Origin: Akkermansia sp.
GTDB lineage: Bacteria; Verrucomicrobiota; Verrucomicrobiia; Verrucomicrobiales; Akkermansiaceae
DNA length: 33,924 bases
Assembly: GCA_030536145.1 (NCBI GenBank)
Contig: JAUNQN010000013.1
Coordinates: 1-33,924, forward strand
Direction: 5' to 3'
Under the pieces are notes generated by a model. The model made no database searches, had not been told where the DNA came from, and saw only the letters and a list, made by a program, of their open reading frames with translations. The position numbers were made by a program, and so were the translations under genes. This document shows, piece by piece, positions 1 through 8,464 of the stretch (within the stretch, counting starts at the first letter, position 1; the number at the start of each line of letters is the position of its first letter).

Positions 1-216
1 TTGGAATCCCTGGATCCGAACGGCTGGGCTGCCACCTTCATCCTGGCGGAGAAGCGGTATGCCGCGCAGGAGGAAGGGCAGGGAGAACCCGCGCCCTGCA
101 TCCACCTCACCATCCACCGCCGCTGGGATGACCAGACCACGGCAGAGCCCCTGCCGCTGGATATTCAGGAGATTGAGGCGGTGCAGCTCTTCGACTGGCT
201 CACGGCAGACACGTAA
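1..216 (+). CDS. C-terminal end of an unrecognised protein (partial)
   Basis: An open frame runs from the first base of the window to a TAA at 214-216, giving 71 codons. It probably continues upstream, so the TTG at base 1 need not be a real start. The visible part is acidic and soluble, with no membrane segment, signal peptide or motif I recognise. It ends just before a strong intrinsic terminator, which supports its being a real gene end. Function is unknown. Confidence 0.5.
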   Translation: MESLDPNGWAATFILAEKRYAAQEEGQGEPAPCIHLTIHRRWDDQTTAEPLPLDIQEIEAVQLFDWLTADT

Positions 217-231
217 ACCCGTGAACCGTGC

Positions 232-266
232 AAGCCGCCTGTTCATGCTTGAACAGGCGGCTTTTT
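232..266 (+). terminator. Intrinsic terminator after the first gene
   Basis: Perfect 14-bp inverted repeat: arms 232-245 and 250-263, 4-nt loop, with a run of five T at 262-266. It lies 16 bp after the stop at 216. The 3' arm also contains the -35 box of the next promoter. Confidence 0.85.
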
Positions 267-276
267 GTGCTATAAT
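249..276 (+). promoter_or_regulatory. Promoter of the rfbB operon, embedded in the terminator
   Basis: TTGAAC (249-254), a 16-bp spacer and a perfect TATAAT (271-276) preceded by an extended TG. A transcription start about 7 nt after the -10 box would fall near 283, and the rfbB ATG is at 285. The mRNA would be nearly leaderless. The -35 box lies inside the 3' arm of the terminator hairpin. Confidence 0.75.
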
Positions 277-284
277 GGCGGCAG

Positions 285-1343
285 ATGAAACGTTCCATTC
301 TCATCACCGGCGGCGCAGGCTTCATTGGTTCCCATGTGGTACGGCTCTTTGTGAACAAGTACCCGGATTACCGCATCGTGAACCTGGATGCCCTGACATA
401 CGCCGGGAACCTGGCCAACCTGAAGGATATCGAGCACGCGCCCAACTACACCTTTGTGCGCGCGGATATCTGTGATTTTGATGCCGTGTGCCGCATCTTT
501 GCAGAGCACGCCATCGACGGTGTGATTCACCTGGCCGCGGAATCCCACGTGGACCGCTCCATCAAGGACCCCTTCACCTTTGCCCGCACCAACGTGCTGG
601 GCACGCTCTCCCTGCTGCAGGCTGCCCGCCATGCCTGGAACGGTGACTGGGCCGGCAAGCTCTTCTACCACATCTCCACGGATGAGGTGTACGGCGCCCT
701 GCCCATGGATTCCTCCCTGTTCACGGAGGATACCAAGTACGCCCCCCACAGCCCGTACAGCGCCTCCAAGGCCTCCAGCGACCACTTTGTGCGCGCCTTC
801 CATGATACCTACGGCATGCCCGCCCTGGTCACCAACTGCTCCAACAACTACGGCCCCTACCAGTTCCCGGAGAAGCTCATCCCCCTCTTCATCAACAATA
901 TCCGCCACGGCAAGCCCCTGCCCGTGTACGGAAAGGGGGAGAACGTGCGCGATTGGCTCTACGTGGAGGACCACGCCCGCGCCATAGACACCATCTTCCA
1001 CCGCGGCACACCCGGACGCACCTACAACATCGGCGGGTTCAACGAGTGGAAGAACATCGACATCGTGAAGCTCCTCATCAAGGTTACGGACCGCCTGCTG
1101 GGCCACGCCCCCGGCACCAGCGACCACCTGATAACCTATGTGGCAGACCGCCCCGGCCATGACCTGCGCTACGCCATAGATTCCACCCGCCTGAAAACGG
1201 AGCTGGGCTGGGAGCCCTCCCTCCAGTTTGAGGAAGGCATAGAGAAAACCGTGCGCTGGTACCTGGACCATCAGGAGTGGATGGACAATATCACCAGCGG
1301 GGAGTATGAGAAATACTACGAGGAGATGTACCAAAACCGCTAA
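285..1343 (+). CDS. rfbB: dTDP-glucose 4,6-dehydratase
   Basis: This NAD-dependent extended SDR converts dTDP-D-glucose to dTDP-4-keto-6-deoxy-D-glucose, the branch point for rhamnose and for amino-deoxyhexoses. At 352 aa it has the usual family length. The N-terminal dinucleotide-binding motif GGAGFIG is at residues 9-15, the catalytic T-D-E triplet at 132-134 (STDEVYG), and the Tyr/Lys pair at Y158 and K162 (YSASK). The start at 285 fits the promoter just upstream. It is the first gene of an operon with rfbA (15-bp gap) and a DegT aminotransferase. No rmlC or rmlD follows, so the product is more likely an amino sugar than rhamnose. This assignment is close to certain. Confidence 0.97.
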   Translation: MKRSILITGGAGFIGSHVVRLFVNKYPDYRIVNLDALTYAGNLANLKDIEHAPNYTFVRADICDFDAVCRIFAEHAIDGVIHLAAESHVDRSIKDPFTFARTNVLGTLSLLQAARHAWNGDWAGKLFYHISTDEVYGALPMDSSLFTEDTKYAPHSPYSASKASSDHFVRAFHDTYGMPALVTNCSNNYGPYQFPEKLIPLFINNIRHGKPLPVYGKGENVRDWLYVEDHARAIDTIFHRGTPGRTYNIGGFNEWKNIDIVKLLIKVTDRLLGHAPGTSDHLITYVADRPGHDLRYAIDSTRLKTELGWEPSLQFEEGIEKTVRWYLDHQEWMDNITSGEYEKYYEEMYQNR

Positions 1344-1358
1344 CCCCCGCACCCGCGC

Positions 1359-2219
1359 ATGAAAGGAATAGTACTGGCCGGCGGCAGCGGCACGCGCCTG
1401 CACCCCATGACCGGGGCCGTGAGCAAGCAGATGCTGCCCATCTACGACAAGCCGATGATCTACTACCCCATCAGCATTCTCATGCTGGCGGGCATACGGG
1501 AGATTCTCATCATCTCCACCCCGCGGGACCTGCCGCACTTCCGCGCCCTGCTGGGGGACGGCTCCCGCTTCGGCGTGCAGTTCACGTATGCGGAGCAGCC
1601 GCGGCCGGAGGGGCTGGCCCAGGCCTTCATCATCGGCGCAGATTTCATCGGCTCGGATTCCGTGGCCATGGTGCTGGGGGACAATGTGTTCTACGGCGGC
1701 GGCCTGACCGGCATGCTCCAGCGGGCAGCTGCCCGGCTGGATGGCGCCACCATCTTCGGCAAGACCGTGGCAGACCCGGAGCGCTTCGGCGTGGTGGAGC
1801 TGGATGCGCAGGGCAGGGCGGTCTCCATAGAGGAGAAACCCGCCCGCCCCCGCAGCGATATTGCCGCTACAGGCCTGTACTTCTTTGACAATGAGGTGGT
1901 ATCCATAGCCCGCAGCGTGCAGCCCAGCCCGCGCGGTGAGCTGGAGATTACCTCCGTGCTGCAAGAATACCTGAACCGCGGCAAGCTGCACGTGAACGTG
2001 ATGACCCGCGGATACACCTGGCTGGATACCGGCACATTCGACAGCCTGCTGGAGGCCGCGGAGCTGGTGCGTACCCTGCAGAAGCACCAGGGCGTCATGA
2101 TTGCCTGCCTGGAGGAAATTGCCTACAGCTACCGCTGGATTACCCGTGAGCAGCTGCTGGAATCCGCCGCCACCCTGCGCAACAGCTACGGAGACTACCT
2201 CCGCCAACTGGTAGACTGA
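1359..2219 (+). CDS. rfbA: Glucose-1-phosphate thymidylyltransferase
   Basis: This cytoplasmic nucleotidyltransferase makes dTDP-glucose from dTTP and glucose-1-phosphate, the substrate of the RfbB encoded just before it. At 286 aa it matches RmlA length. The nucleotide-binding signature LAGGSGTRL is at residues 6-14, the [11 protein letters not shown] sugar-phosphate loop at 22-32, and the metal-binding Asp of VLGDN at D108. It starts 15 bp after the rfbB stop and ends 20 bp before the aminotransferase, so the three genes are almost certainly co-transcribed. The usual order rfbB-rfbA is kept while rmlC and rmlD are absent. Confidence 0.97.
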   Translation: MKGIVLAGGSGTRLHPMTGAVSKQMLPIYDKPMIYYPISILMLAGIREILIISTPRDLPHFRALLGDGSRFGVQFTYAEQPRPEGLAQAFIIGADFIGSDSVAMVLGDNVFYGGGLTGMLQRAAARLDGATIFGKTVADPERFGVVELDAQGRAVSIEEKPARPRSDIAATGLYFFDNEVVSIARSVQPSPRGELEITSVLQEYLNRGKLHVNVMTRGYTWLDTGTFDSLLEAAELVRTLQKHQGVMIACLEEIAYSYRWITREQLLESAATLRNSYGDYLRQLVD

Positions 2220-2239
2220 CACCTGATTCTCACACACAC

Positions 2240-3358
2240 ATGGACATAGAGCCGGACACCATCACCGTTACCTCCCCCCTCCTGCCGGACCTGGATGAAT
2301 TCACCCCCTTGCTCCGGGATATATGGCAGCGCAAGTGGATTACCAACAACGGCCACTACCACCGGGAGCTGGAACAGGCCCTGGCGGACTACCTGGGCGT
2401 GCCCTATATCAGCGTGTTCACAAACGGCACCCTGCCGCTGCTCACCGCCCTGCAGGCGCTCGGCCTGCGCTCCGGGGAGGTCATCACCACCCCCTTCTCC
2501 TTTGTGGCCACCACCCACTCCCTGTGGTGGAACGGCCTTACCCCCGTCTTTGCAGATGTGGATCCCGTGACCGGCAACCTGGACCCCGCCGCCGTGGAGG
2601 CCGCCGTCACGGACCGCACCGTGGCCATCATGCCCGTGCACGTGTACGGCACCCCGTGTGATACTGCCGCCCTGCAGGCCATTGCAGACCGCCACGGCCT
2701 GCGCGTCATCTATGATGCCGCCCACGCCTTCGGCGTGCGCGCGGGCGGGCAGAGCGTGCTCCGCGCCGGGGACATGTCCACACTCTCCTTCCACGCCACC
2801 AAGGTGTACAACACCGTGGAGGGCGGCGCCCTCGTCTGCAACTCCGCAGAAATGAAACAGCGCATAGACCACCTCAAGAACTTCGGCTTTACCGGGGAGA
2901 CGGAGGTGGTGGCCCACGGCATCAACTCCAAGATGGACGAGATACGCGCCGCATACGGCCTGCTGGCCCTGCGCAGCGTGGATTCCGCCATAGCCGCCCG
3001 CCGCACCGCGGCAGAAACCTACCGCGCCGCCCTGGCCGCCGTGCCCGGCATACGCTGCCTGCAGGATGTGCCCGGCGTGCAGCACAACTATGCCTACTTC
3101 CCCATCTTCATAGACCCCGCCGCGTATGGCCGCACGCGGGATGAGCTCTTTGCCCTGCTGAAGGAGCACCGCATCCTGGCCCGCCGCTACTTCTACCCCC
3201 TCATCCCGGATTTCGCCGCCTACAGGGACACCCTCTCCGCCCGTGCCGCCCACATCCCCGTGGCCCGCGCCCTAGCGGATTCCGTACTCTGCCTCCCCAT
3301 GCACCACAACCTCTCCCCCGCAGACCTGCAGCGTATCATCGCCGTGGTGGCAAGGTAG
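2240..3358 (+). CDS. DegT/DnrJ/EryC1/StrS sugar aminotransferase
   Basis: This is a PLP-dependent aminotransferase of the sugar aminotransferase class, 372 aa. The Schiff-base lysine is K188 in the segment SFHATKVYNT, and the pyridine-nitrogen aspartate is D159 in YDAAHAFG. It is the third gene of the rfbB-rfbA operon, so the expected substrate is a dTDP-keto-6-deoxyhexose, with glutamate as amino donor. VioA or WecE-type 4-amination of dTDP-4-keto-6-deoxyglucose needs no further enzyme. FdtB-type 3-amination would need a ketoisomerase (FdtA), and I see none here. I therefore favour a dTDP-4-amino-4,6-dideoxyhexose. The family is certain; the regiochemistry is inferred. Confidence 0.9.
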   Translation: MDIEPDTITVTSPLLPDLDEFTPLLRDIWQRKWITNNGHYHRELEQALADYLGVPYISVFTNGTLPLLTALQALGLRSGEVITTPFSFVATTHSLWWNGLTPVFADVDPVTGNLDPAAVEAAVTDRTVAIMPVHVYGTPCDTAALQAIADRHGLRVIYDAAHAFGVRAGGQSVLRAGDMSTLSFHATKVYNTVEGGALVCNSAEMKQRIDHLKNFGFTGETEVVAHGINSKMDEIRAAYGLLALRSVDSAIAARRTAAETYRAALAAVPGIRCLQDVPGVQHNYAYFPIFIDPAAYGRTRDELFALLKEHRILARRYFYPLIPDFAAYRDTLSARAAHIPVARALADSVLCLPMHHNLSPADLQRIIAVVAR

Positions 3359-3457
3359 GAATGAAGTCCTCCCCGTTGGCCTCCTGGGGACGGTGTGTAA
3401 TGTGTCGTCTGTTGAAGATAAATGCTATACGCTGCATCGGAACGCACTTGGCGTATC

Positions 3458-3478
3458 TACAGTTTTGCCAATGCTGTA
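3458..3478. repeat. Imperfect 21-bp palindrome, left member of pair A
   Basis: Left arm TACAGTTTTG, centre C, right arm CAATGCTGTA, followed by GGC. Two mismatched pairs break the symmetry. The first T lies exactly 155 bp before the first T of its partner at 3613. Confidence 0.8.
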
Positions 3479-3612
3479 GGCAAGCTCAAAGTTTGAAATA
3501 CGAGCGGGAATCTGTGCTGAGGAATAACGGAGACAATTCCACGACAGTCAAGTGAAAGTGAAAAAACAATGAAATAAAATGATTATAAGGGGCTAGCAGA
3601 GCTGGGCAAGTA

Positions 3613-3633
3613 TACAGCATTGGCAATGCTGTA
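3613..3633. repeat. Perfect 21-bp palindrome, right member of pair A
   Basis: Arms TACAGCATTG and CAATGCTGTA around a single G, followed by GGC as in the left member. It ends 10 nt before the ATG of the acyltransferase at 3644. It could act as an operator or, if transcribed, as a hairpin near the ribosome entry site. Confidence 0.85.
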
Positions 3634-3643
3634 GGCTTGGGGC

Positions 3644-4765
3644 ATGGAAACCCTCATCTTCCTTGTCTGCCTGGCTGCCTTTGTCTTGGGAAAACCCAGG
3701 CTGCGCTATTCCTTGCCCCTTGATGGCTCCCATGTGGCTCATGAGCGTACTCTGATGATAAACGGTTTCTTTATGGTGCTGATGCTGCTGCGCCACATCT
3801 CCATCTTCTGCTGCCCAATACAGCCGGAGGACGAGTGGTATTACGCTCATATAGATGCGCCGCTGGTGCAGTGCATTGTTTGCACCTACTTCTTCTATTC
3901 CGGGTATGGTATTATGCTCTCCTTGCAGAAAAAGGGGCGGCTCTACCTCCGCCAGTTGCTTACTAGGCGTTTTGCCGGCCTGTATGTCCGTTTCGGATTT
4001 GCGGCGGCTGCGGTATGCATGATGGAGGCCCTGATATGGGGGAATTTCCTGGAACGGGGGCTCAAGTTCCTGTATACCATGGTAGGGTGCGGCAGCTGGT
4101 GGTTTATCGTCATGTCGCTCGTGCTCTATCTCCTCACTTGGCTGTCATTCTCCGTGGTCGGGTTTTCGCCGGAGCGTCCGCGGCGCAGCCTGGTGGCAAT
4201 ACTGATTCTTTCTATCCTGGTGGCCGTGGTTGTATCCCTCATGTTCCCGTATAAACCTACCTGGTGGCTGGATACGGAATGGTGTTTCCCTGCCGGTATG
4301 CTCTATGCCCTGTATGGACACCGGTTGGAATTTTTGCTGAACAAATCACGTCTTCCTGCACTGGTGTGGGGGCTTCTCCTGGTGTCGGCGTCTCTCTGGG
4401 CACTTCATCACTTCCGGCTGTTTGCCAAGTTCTTTGGCTGGCTTAGCGGTATCGCGTTAGGCGGATGGGCCGGTATCCACTATACCTCGGCCCTGGCGTG
4501 CTTCTTTGCCCTGGGGGTAACCTGGATCTTTGCCTCTGTCACCTGGTCCCGTGTTCCGCGTCCCCTAGTATGGCTGGGGCAAAATGCCTTCTACCTTTTC
4601 CTCTTCCAGTATGTACCTATGAAGCTTTTCCGCGATTTCGGTATATCTGCCAGTCATCCCCGCCTGTCTATCCTGCTTGCCTTTATCCTGGCCATCGGTC
4701 TGGCTGCGCTCATGAAATGGGTGTTTTTATATGCTGAGCATCGTTGCACCAAGACTATGCAGTGA
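3644..4765 (+). CDS. Acyltransferase-3 family membrane protein
   Basis: A polytopic inner-membrane protein of 373 aa with about ten hydrophobic segments. It fits the acyltransferase-3 family (OafA, WecH and relatives), which O-acylates surface sugars. The conserved Arg-His near the end of the first core helix is visible as R50-H51 (MLLRHISIF). Length is typical for the version without an SGNH domain. It sits just after a perfect palindrome and 179 bp before a glycosyltransferase with its own promoter. The likely role is acylation of the locus glycan; acyl donor and target sugar cannot be read from the sequence. The start at 3644 is the only sensible ATG. Confidence 0.8.
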   Translation: METLIFLVCLAAFVLGKPRLRYSLPLDGSHVAHERTLMINGFFMVLMLLRHISIFCCPIQPEDEWYYAHIDAPLVQCIVCTYFFYSGYGIMLSLQKKGRLYLRQLLTRRFAGLYVRFGFAAAAVCMMEALIWGNFLERGLKFLYTMVGCGSWWFIVMSLVLYLLTWLSFSVVGFSPERPRRSLVAILILSILVAVVVSLMFPYKPTWWLDTEWCFPAGMLYALYGHRLEFLLNKSRLPALVWGLLLVSASLWALHHFRLFAKFFGWLSGIALGGWAGIHYTSALACFFALGVTWIFASVTWSRVPRPLVWLGQNAFYLFLFQYVPMKLFRDFGISASHPRLSILLAFILAIGLAALMKWVFLYAEHRCTKTMQ

Positions 4766-4833
4766 TGATTGCGGAGGCTAGGTGAGGAACAGCCGGACTA
4801 TTCCGCTTTCCGCTTTCAGCCCCAAGCCGCTGC

Positions 4834-4862
4834 TTGACACAGGCTGCCCGGTATGGTATAGG
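4834..4862 (+). promoter_or_regulatory. Promoter upstream of the GT4 glycosyltransferase
   Basis: Perfect TTGACA (4834-4839), 17-bp spacer, TATAGG (4857-4862) with an extended TGG. It predicts a start near 4869 and a leader of about 76 nt, longer than at most other genes here. Confidence 0.6.
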
Positions 4863-4944
4863 AGAACGTATCCACCCTGCGTGCTTGTGAAAGACAGGTT
4901 CCCCGGGACCGGCACCGGGCGGCAGCACAGCCCCCTTAACAGAT

Positions 4945-6177
4945 ATGGAGAAGATGAAGGTATTGTTTGTCATAGACATCTATTTGTCCAACGGCGGGGC
5001 CTCCCTTGCCTTGAGATACTTGATTGAAGGCAACGCCGCGCTGGAAGCGCCCGTGGTCTTTTGCCGGAAACGCTACAAGGCGGATTCTGATACGTTGGAC
5101 GTGCGGGAGAACACCGGGGAGGAGCTTCTGGACTACTACCTGAAACACGGCTACCAGTGTGTGCATTTCTTCCATGCAGACGGTTGGACGCTTTTCGAAC
5201 AGCTGCTGAAGGCGGCAGCCGCACGGAAACTCCGCATCCCGGTGGTCACCACCGTGTGCCAGAAACCCTCCTTCCTCCAGTTCATGCTGCAGCCGTTTGA
5301 AATCCGGCATTCAGACATACTGGTTTTCATAGACAAGGCCGCTTACGACGATCCACTGTACTCCTTTATCCCGGAGGAGAGCAAGGAGATGAACTATTTC
5401 GGCCGCTCACGGGCAGAATACGACAGGACGGTGCAGATAGCGGAGGCCGCCAGGAAAGACCATGCCCCGCTGGTGGTAGGCAGGGCCTCCACGCTCAACA
5501 AGTGCCCTGCGGACATGTTTGATGTCTTTGACCGGGTGGACAATCCCAAGAAGGTGCTTATCATTGGAGGCGAGCATAATGAAACCCATGCCATGATAGA
5601 GAGGCAGGCTGCGGAGCGCAGCGCGCAGTATGAGGTGGAGGTAACAGGCCTGCTCCCGGTGGAAGAGTACCTGGCCCGCATGCCGGAGATGGATATCTAC
5701 CTGTACCATCTCAAGCCGGATGCCTATTCCTCCATAGATGGCACGCTGGGTACCGCCATGGTGATGGGCAAGCCCTGCGTGTACATGGGGCCGCCCGCTC
5801 CCGCAGAGCGTCTGGAGCATGGGGTGAACGGATTTGTGGCCAAGACTGCGGATGAACTGGTTCAGTACGCGAATCTCCTGATGCATGACCCGGAATTGCG
5901 TGAGCGCATCGGCAGGAACGCCCGGGAGAGCATCTACCGCAATTTTCAGCTGGAGAAAACGGTGGAGAACTACAACCGGATATACCGCCGCGTGGCCTCC
6001 GCCCCTGCTCCCGGAAAGGTGCACATTCCCTTGTCTTTCTACAGGTATTACCTGGACGTGTTTGTCATGCCCCGCGTGAATGCTGAGCTGCAGGCAGCAT
6101 ACGGCAGCTCAGACTCCCTCAAGCTCCTGCCCCGGAAAGCGGCTGCCGTCTACAGGATGGTGCGGCCTGTTCCGTGA
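4945..6177 (+). CDS. Glycosyltransferase, GT-B fold (GT4-like)
   Basis: A 410-aa soluble glycosyltransferase with a GT-B layout. The N-terminal half opens with MKVLFVIDIYLSNGGASLAL, the usual glycine-rich first strand-loop. The C-terminal half has the donor-site region, with a GTAMVMGKPCV strand around residues 270-280 and an EHGVNGFVAK loop, then a closing helix with NRIYRRV. GT4 family members transfer a nucleotide-sugar residue to a lipid-linked oligosaccharide at the cytoplasmic face. It has its own promoter and ends 76 bp before the convergent KAS III gene. Donor and linkage are unknown. An ATG nine bases downstream (M4) is an alternative start. Confidence 0.82.
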   Translation: MEKMKVLFVIDIYLSNGGASLALRYLIEGNAALEAPVVFCRKRYKADSDTLDVRENTGEELLDYYLKHGYQCVHFFHADGWTLFEQLLKAAAARKLRIPVVTTVCQKPSFLQFMLQPFEIRHSDILVFIDKAAYDDPLYSFIPEESKEMNYFGRSRAEYDRTVQIAEAARKDHAPLVVGRASTLNKCPADMFDVFDRVDNPKKVLIIGGEHNETHAMIERQAAERSAQYEVEVTGLLPVEEYLARMPEMDIYLYHLKPDAYSSIDGTLGTAMVMGKPCVYMGPPAPAERLEHGVNGFVAKTADELVQYANLLMHDPELRERIGRNARESIYRNFQLEKTVENYNRIYRRVASAPAPGKVHIPLSFYRYYLDVFVMPRVNAELQAAYGSSDSLKLLPRKAAAVYRMVRPVP

Positions 6178-6253
6178 TGCTGGCTGCGCGGAACATCATA
6201 GACTCAGGGGCTGGGGTGAGAGAAAATCAGGAGCTGCGGGCTTGCCGATGGGA

Positions 6254-7339
6254 TTATTTCCCAACAGGTTGCCCGTTTTCCACCTCCACAATATCACTGA
6301 TACGGCAGTCTGCAAAGGGTACAATTGCTGTCCCCCAAGCCATTCCCATGCCGAATGCGCTCAGCATCAGCTTCTTCTTGCCTTGCAGCCTGTCTTTGAG
6401 CTCGCTGACAATGGTGAGAGGTACGGACACACTGGATGTGTTGCCGTATTTCTGAATCGTCCAGGGTATCTTGTCTGGATCCAGTTTCAGTTTCTTTGCA
6501 ACGTGTTTGTTGATGAATGCATTGGCTTGGTGGAAGACATAGTAGTCCATGGCCTGTATGTCCTCATTTGCCTCTTTCATCAGGCGCTTGATGTCCTTCG
6601 GCACCTCTATTATCACAAAATTGAATACGTCTTCTCCCTTCATGTAGCCGTGTTCCTCGCTGCGCATGTTGCCGTACTCGTCAACCACGCGTTCCTGCAC
6701 AGTATCAGCAGAACTCATTTTGCGGTATCCGCCAGCCGGAGCCATTATCAAGTCCGCACGGGAGCCATCAGAATTCATGGAGAACCAACTCTCACGAAAC
6801 TGTTCTCCACGCTCCACCAGCGTAGCCGTTCCCGCATCCGCAAAGATAAAGGCCACCCGGCGGTCCTTGCGGCTGTATGCACGAGAGCCAGTCTCGCCGT
6901 TTAACAGCAGCGCCTTTCTGAGCCCGTGGTTCTGCATCATGGCATAGACCACGCCTAGTGCGTATTCGTAACCCGCGCAGCCAAGATTGATATCAAAGGA
7001 CATGCAGGTCTTCGGGAGCCCCAACCTGTCCTGCAACAGGTAAGCAGTTGCAGGCATGCGGTAGTCAGGCGTATGGGATAGAAAGACCAGCAGGTCTATT
7101 TCGTTGCGGTCAATTCCGTTGTCTTGGAGCAGTTTTTCCGCTGCCGCATAGCAAAGGTCTGACGAACACGTGTTTTCATCGGCAAAGCGCCGTTCATACA
7201 CCCCTATCTTGTCCACGACCTTACGGACATCCTCTTCTGGAAATATGTCCAGGTTGTACTTGTAGTTGTCTATAATCCTCGCGGGGATGGCCGCAGCCAT
7301 GGCAGTGATGCCTACGTGATTGAAGTGGAGAATTGCCAT
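6254..7339 (-). CDS. 3-oxoacyl-ACP synthase III (KAS III/FabH-like)
   Basis: A thiolase-fold condensing enzyme, 361 aa from the ATG at 7339. The Cys-His-Asn triad is complete: C121 in LGCAGYEYALG, H270 in FHQAN, N300 in YGNTSS. A longer frame begins at 7450, but that start would run 85 bp into the SDR gene; the 7339 start gives the family-like N-terminus MAILHFNHVGITAMA. KAS III enzymes condense a short acyl-CoA with malonyl-ACP. This one is last in a minus-strand operon GNAT-ACP-SDR-KAS III within a glycan locus, not in a fatty-acid cluster. I infer that it builds a short acyl chain for sugar decoration. Confidence 0.9.
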   Translation of the reverse strand: MAILHFNHVGITAMAAAIPARIIDNYKYNLDIFPEEDVRKVVDKIGVYERRFADENTCSSDLCYAAAEKLLQDNGIDRNEIDLLVFLSHTPDYRMPATAYLLQDRLGLPKTCMSFDINLGCAGYEYALGVVYAMMQNHGLRKALLLNGETGSRAYSRKDRRVAFIFADAGTATLVERGEQFRESWFSMNSDGSRADLIMAPAGGYRKMSSADTVQERVVDEYGNMRSEEHGYMKGEDVFNFVIIEVPKDIKRLMKEANEDIQAMDYYVFHQANAFINKHVAKKLKLDPDKIPWTIQKYGNTSSVSVPLTIVSELKDRLQGKKKLMLSAFGMGMAWGTAIVPFADCRISDIVEVENGQPVGK

Positions 7340-7365
7340 ATAAATGCTTGGTGCTTGCCTAATTC

Positions 7366-8106
7366 TTAGATTGTTAGGCCTCCGTCGACAAAAAGGCTTG
7401 TGCCTGTCGTCCAGGTGGAGGCGTCGGACAGATAGTAGATTGCTGCCCACGCAATTTCTTCGGGCCTTCCATATCTTCCCAGTGGGTAGCGGGCAATATC
7501 ATTTTTCAAGTCTTCTTGGGAATATGCTTCGTCGCGAATCATCTGCGTATCCACCATTCCCGGGTGGATGGCATTGACTCGAATCTGTTTGCCGGCAAGT
7601 TCCCTTGCGCAGTATTTCATGTAGGCGGCGAGAGCAGCCTTTGATGAGCCGTATATGCCGTTGCCGTAGTCGGACCGCACAGATGCAGCCGAGGAGATGA
7701 ACACTATGGAGGCGTGTTTCTGAACTTTCTTTTTTTTCAACAGGTGGCGGTTTAACAACATGGGAGCAAATGCATTTGAAGAAAATACAGTATCTAACAT
7801 CTCTTGGGAATAAAAAGCCACCGGACTGTTTTTGAGAATTCCAGCATTGTGGACAACTCCGTCCAAAGGAGGACACGAATCGGCAAGGCTTTGAATGTCG
7901 GACTGTACTGTCAAATCTGCTGTCACCACAGTATGTTCATCCCCTTCCAGCATAGAAAGCGTAGATTGCAAACGGTCCTTATTGCGGGCTGTAATAGTTA
8001 GGTTCGCTCCCAATTTGGAACATTCGATTGCAATTCTCTGACCAATGCCAGATGATGCACCGGTTACCAAAACACTTTTTCCTTGAAGTGTGAAAGGATT
8101 ATACAT
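7366..8106 (-). CDS. SDR-family 3-oxoacyl-ACP reductase (FabG-like)
   Basis: A classical short-chain dehydrogenase/reductase of 246 aa. The cofactor motif TGASSGIG is at residues 15-22, HNAG at 86-89, catalytic Ser at 138-139, Tyr152 and Lys156 in YGSSK, and the C-terminal FVDGGLTI typical of FabG. In this context it should reduce the 3-keto group made by the adjacent KAS III to a 3-hydroxyacyl-ACP using NADPH. It lies 39 bp after the ACP gene and 26 bp before the KAS III gene. Base composition is clearly more AT-rich than in the rfb or aspS genes. Another sugar-ketone substrate is possible but fits the neighbours less well. Confidence 0.88.
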   Translation of the reverse strand: MYNPFTLQGKSVLVTGASSGIGQRIAIECSKLGANLTITARNKDRLQSTLSMLEGDEHTVVTADLTVQSDIQSLADSCPPLDGVVHNAGILKNSPVAFYSQEMLDTVFSSNAFAPMLLNRHLLKKKKVQKHASIVFISSAASVRSDYGNGIYGSSKAALAAYMKYCARELAGKQIRVNAIHPGMVDTQMIRDEAYSQEDLKNDIARYPLGRYGRPEEIAWAAIYYLSDASTWTTGTSLFVDGGLTI

Positions 8107-8145
8107 GGATTAATGGCTGGATTGCTCTGCTGCTGGCAAGTGATG

Positions 8146-8379
8146 TTAGCCTCGCCGTTCTTTTACGATGTTGAATAGGTCCTCTACAGTAATGGCACGG
8201 CGAATGTCATCCCCCTTGAGAGTCACTTCGTATTGCTCGTCTATCATGGCGATAATGGACAGCGCCGTAAGGGAAGAGAACTCATCCAAATTATGAAATG
8301 CTGTGGTGGCGGATATTTCGGAGGCCGGGGTCTCGTCGAATAATTCGCTGAAATGTGAGATGAAGATGTCAAGGTTCAT
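8146..8379 (-). CDS. Dedicated acyl carrier protein
   Basis: A small acidic four-helix protein of 77 aa with the ACP pattern. The expected phosphopantetheine serine is S36 in the segment DEFSSLTAL. The usual D-S-L is S-S-L here. Helix II (ALSIIAMIDEQY) and the closing VEDLFNIV helix are typical. It is not the housekeeping AcpP, which normally has DSLD and sits in the fab cluster. Its position between a GNAT and an SDR/KAS III pair suggests that it carries a short acyl chain for transfer to the surface glycan. It would need activation by a phosphopantetheinyl transferase, which is not in this window. Confidence 0.88.
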   Translation of the reverse strand: MNLDIFISHFSELFDETPASEISATTAFHNLDEFSSLTALSIIAMIDEQYEVTLKGDDIRRAITVEDLFNIVKERRG

Positions 8380-8464
8380 GGATGTTGTATCTAAGTTGCT
8401 GAATGTTAATTGTATTGTTTTGTGTGAACGGGTGTATTGCCTGTTTTGTGTGGAAATATCGTCT

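Larger units (their letters stand above)
3359..3643. other. Intergenic region with a pair of palindromes
   Basis: 285 bp between the aminotransferase and the acyltransferase. A 64-codon open frame at 3361-3555 has no protein-like features and is not called. The second half is AT-rich. It contains two related 21-bp palindromes at 3458-3478 and 3613-3633 (listed separately) and a small palindrome, TCAAAGTTTGA, at about 3487-3497. I could not identify a consensus promoter for the acyltransferase. Confidence 0.6.

Noticed and set aside
270..2237. 655-codon minus-strand open frame antisense to rfbB and rfbA
   Set aside because: Low-complexity Gly/Ala/His/Val-rich translation without motifs; a shadow of the two certain plus-strand genes in GC-rich DNA.
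3361..3555. 64-codon plus-strand open frame after the aminotransferase
   Set aside because: No ribosome site, no recognisable motif, and it overlaps the palindrome-bearing intergenic DNA.
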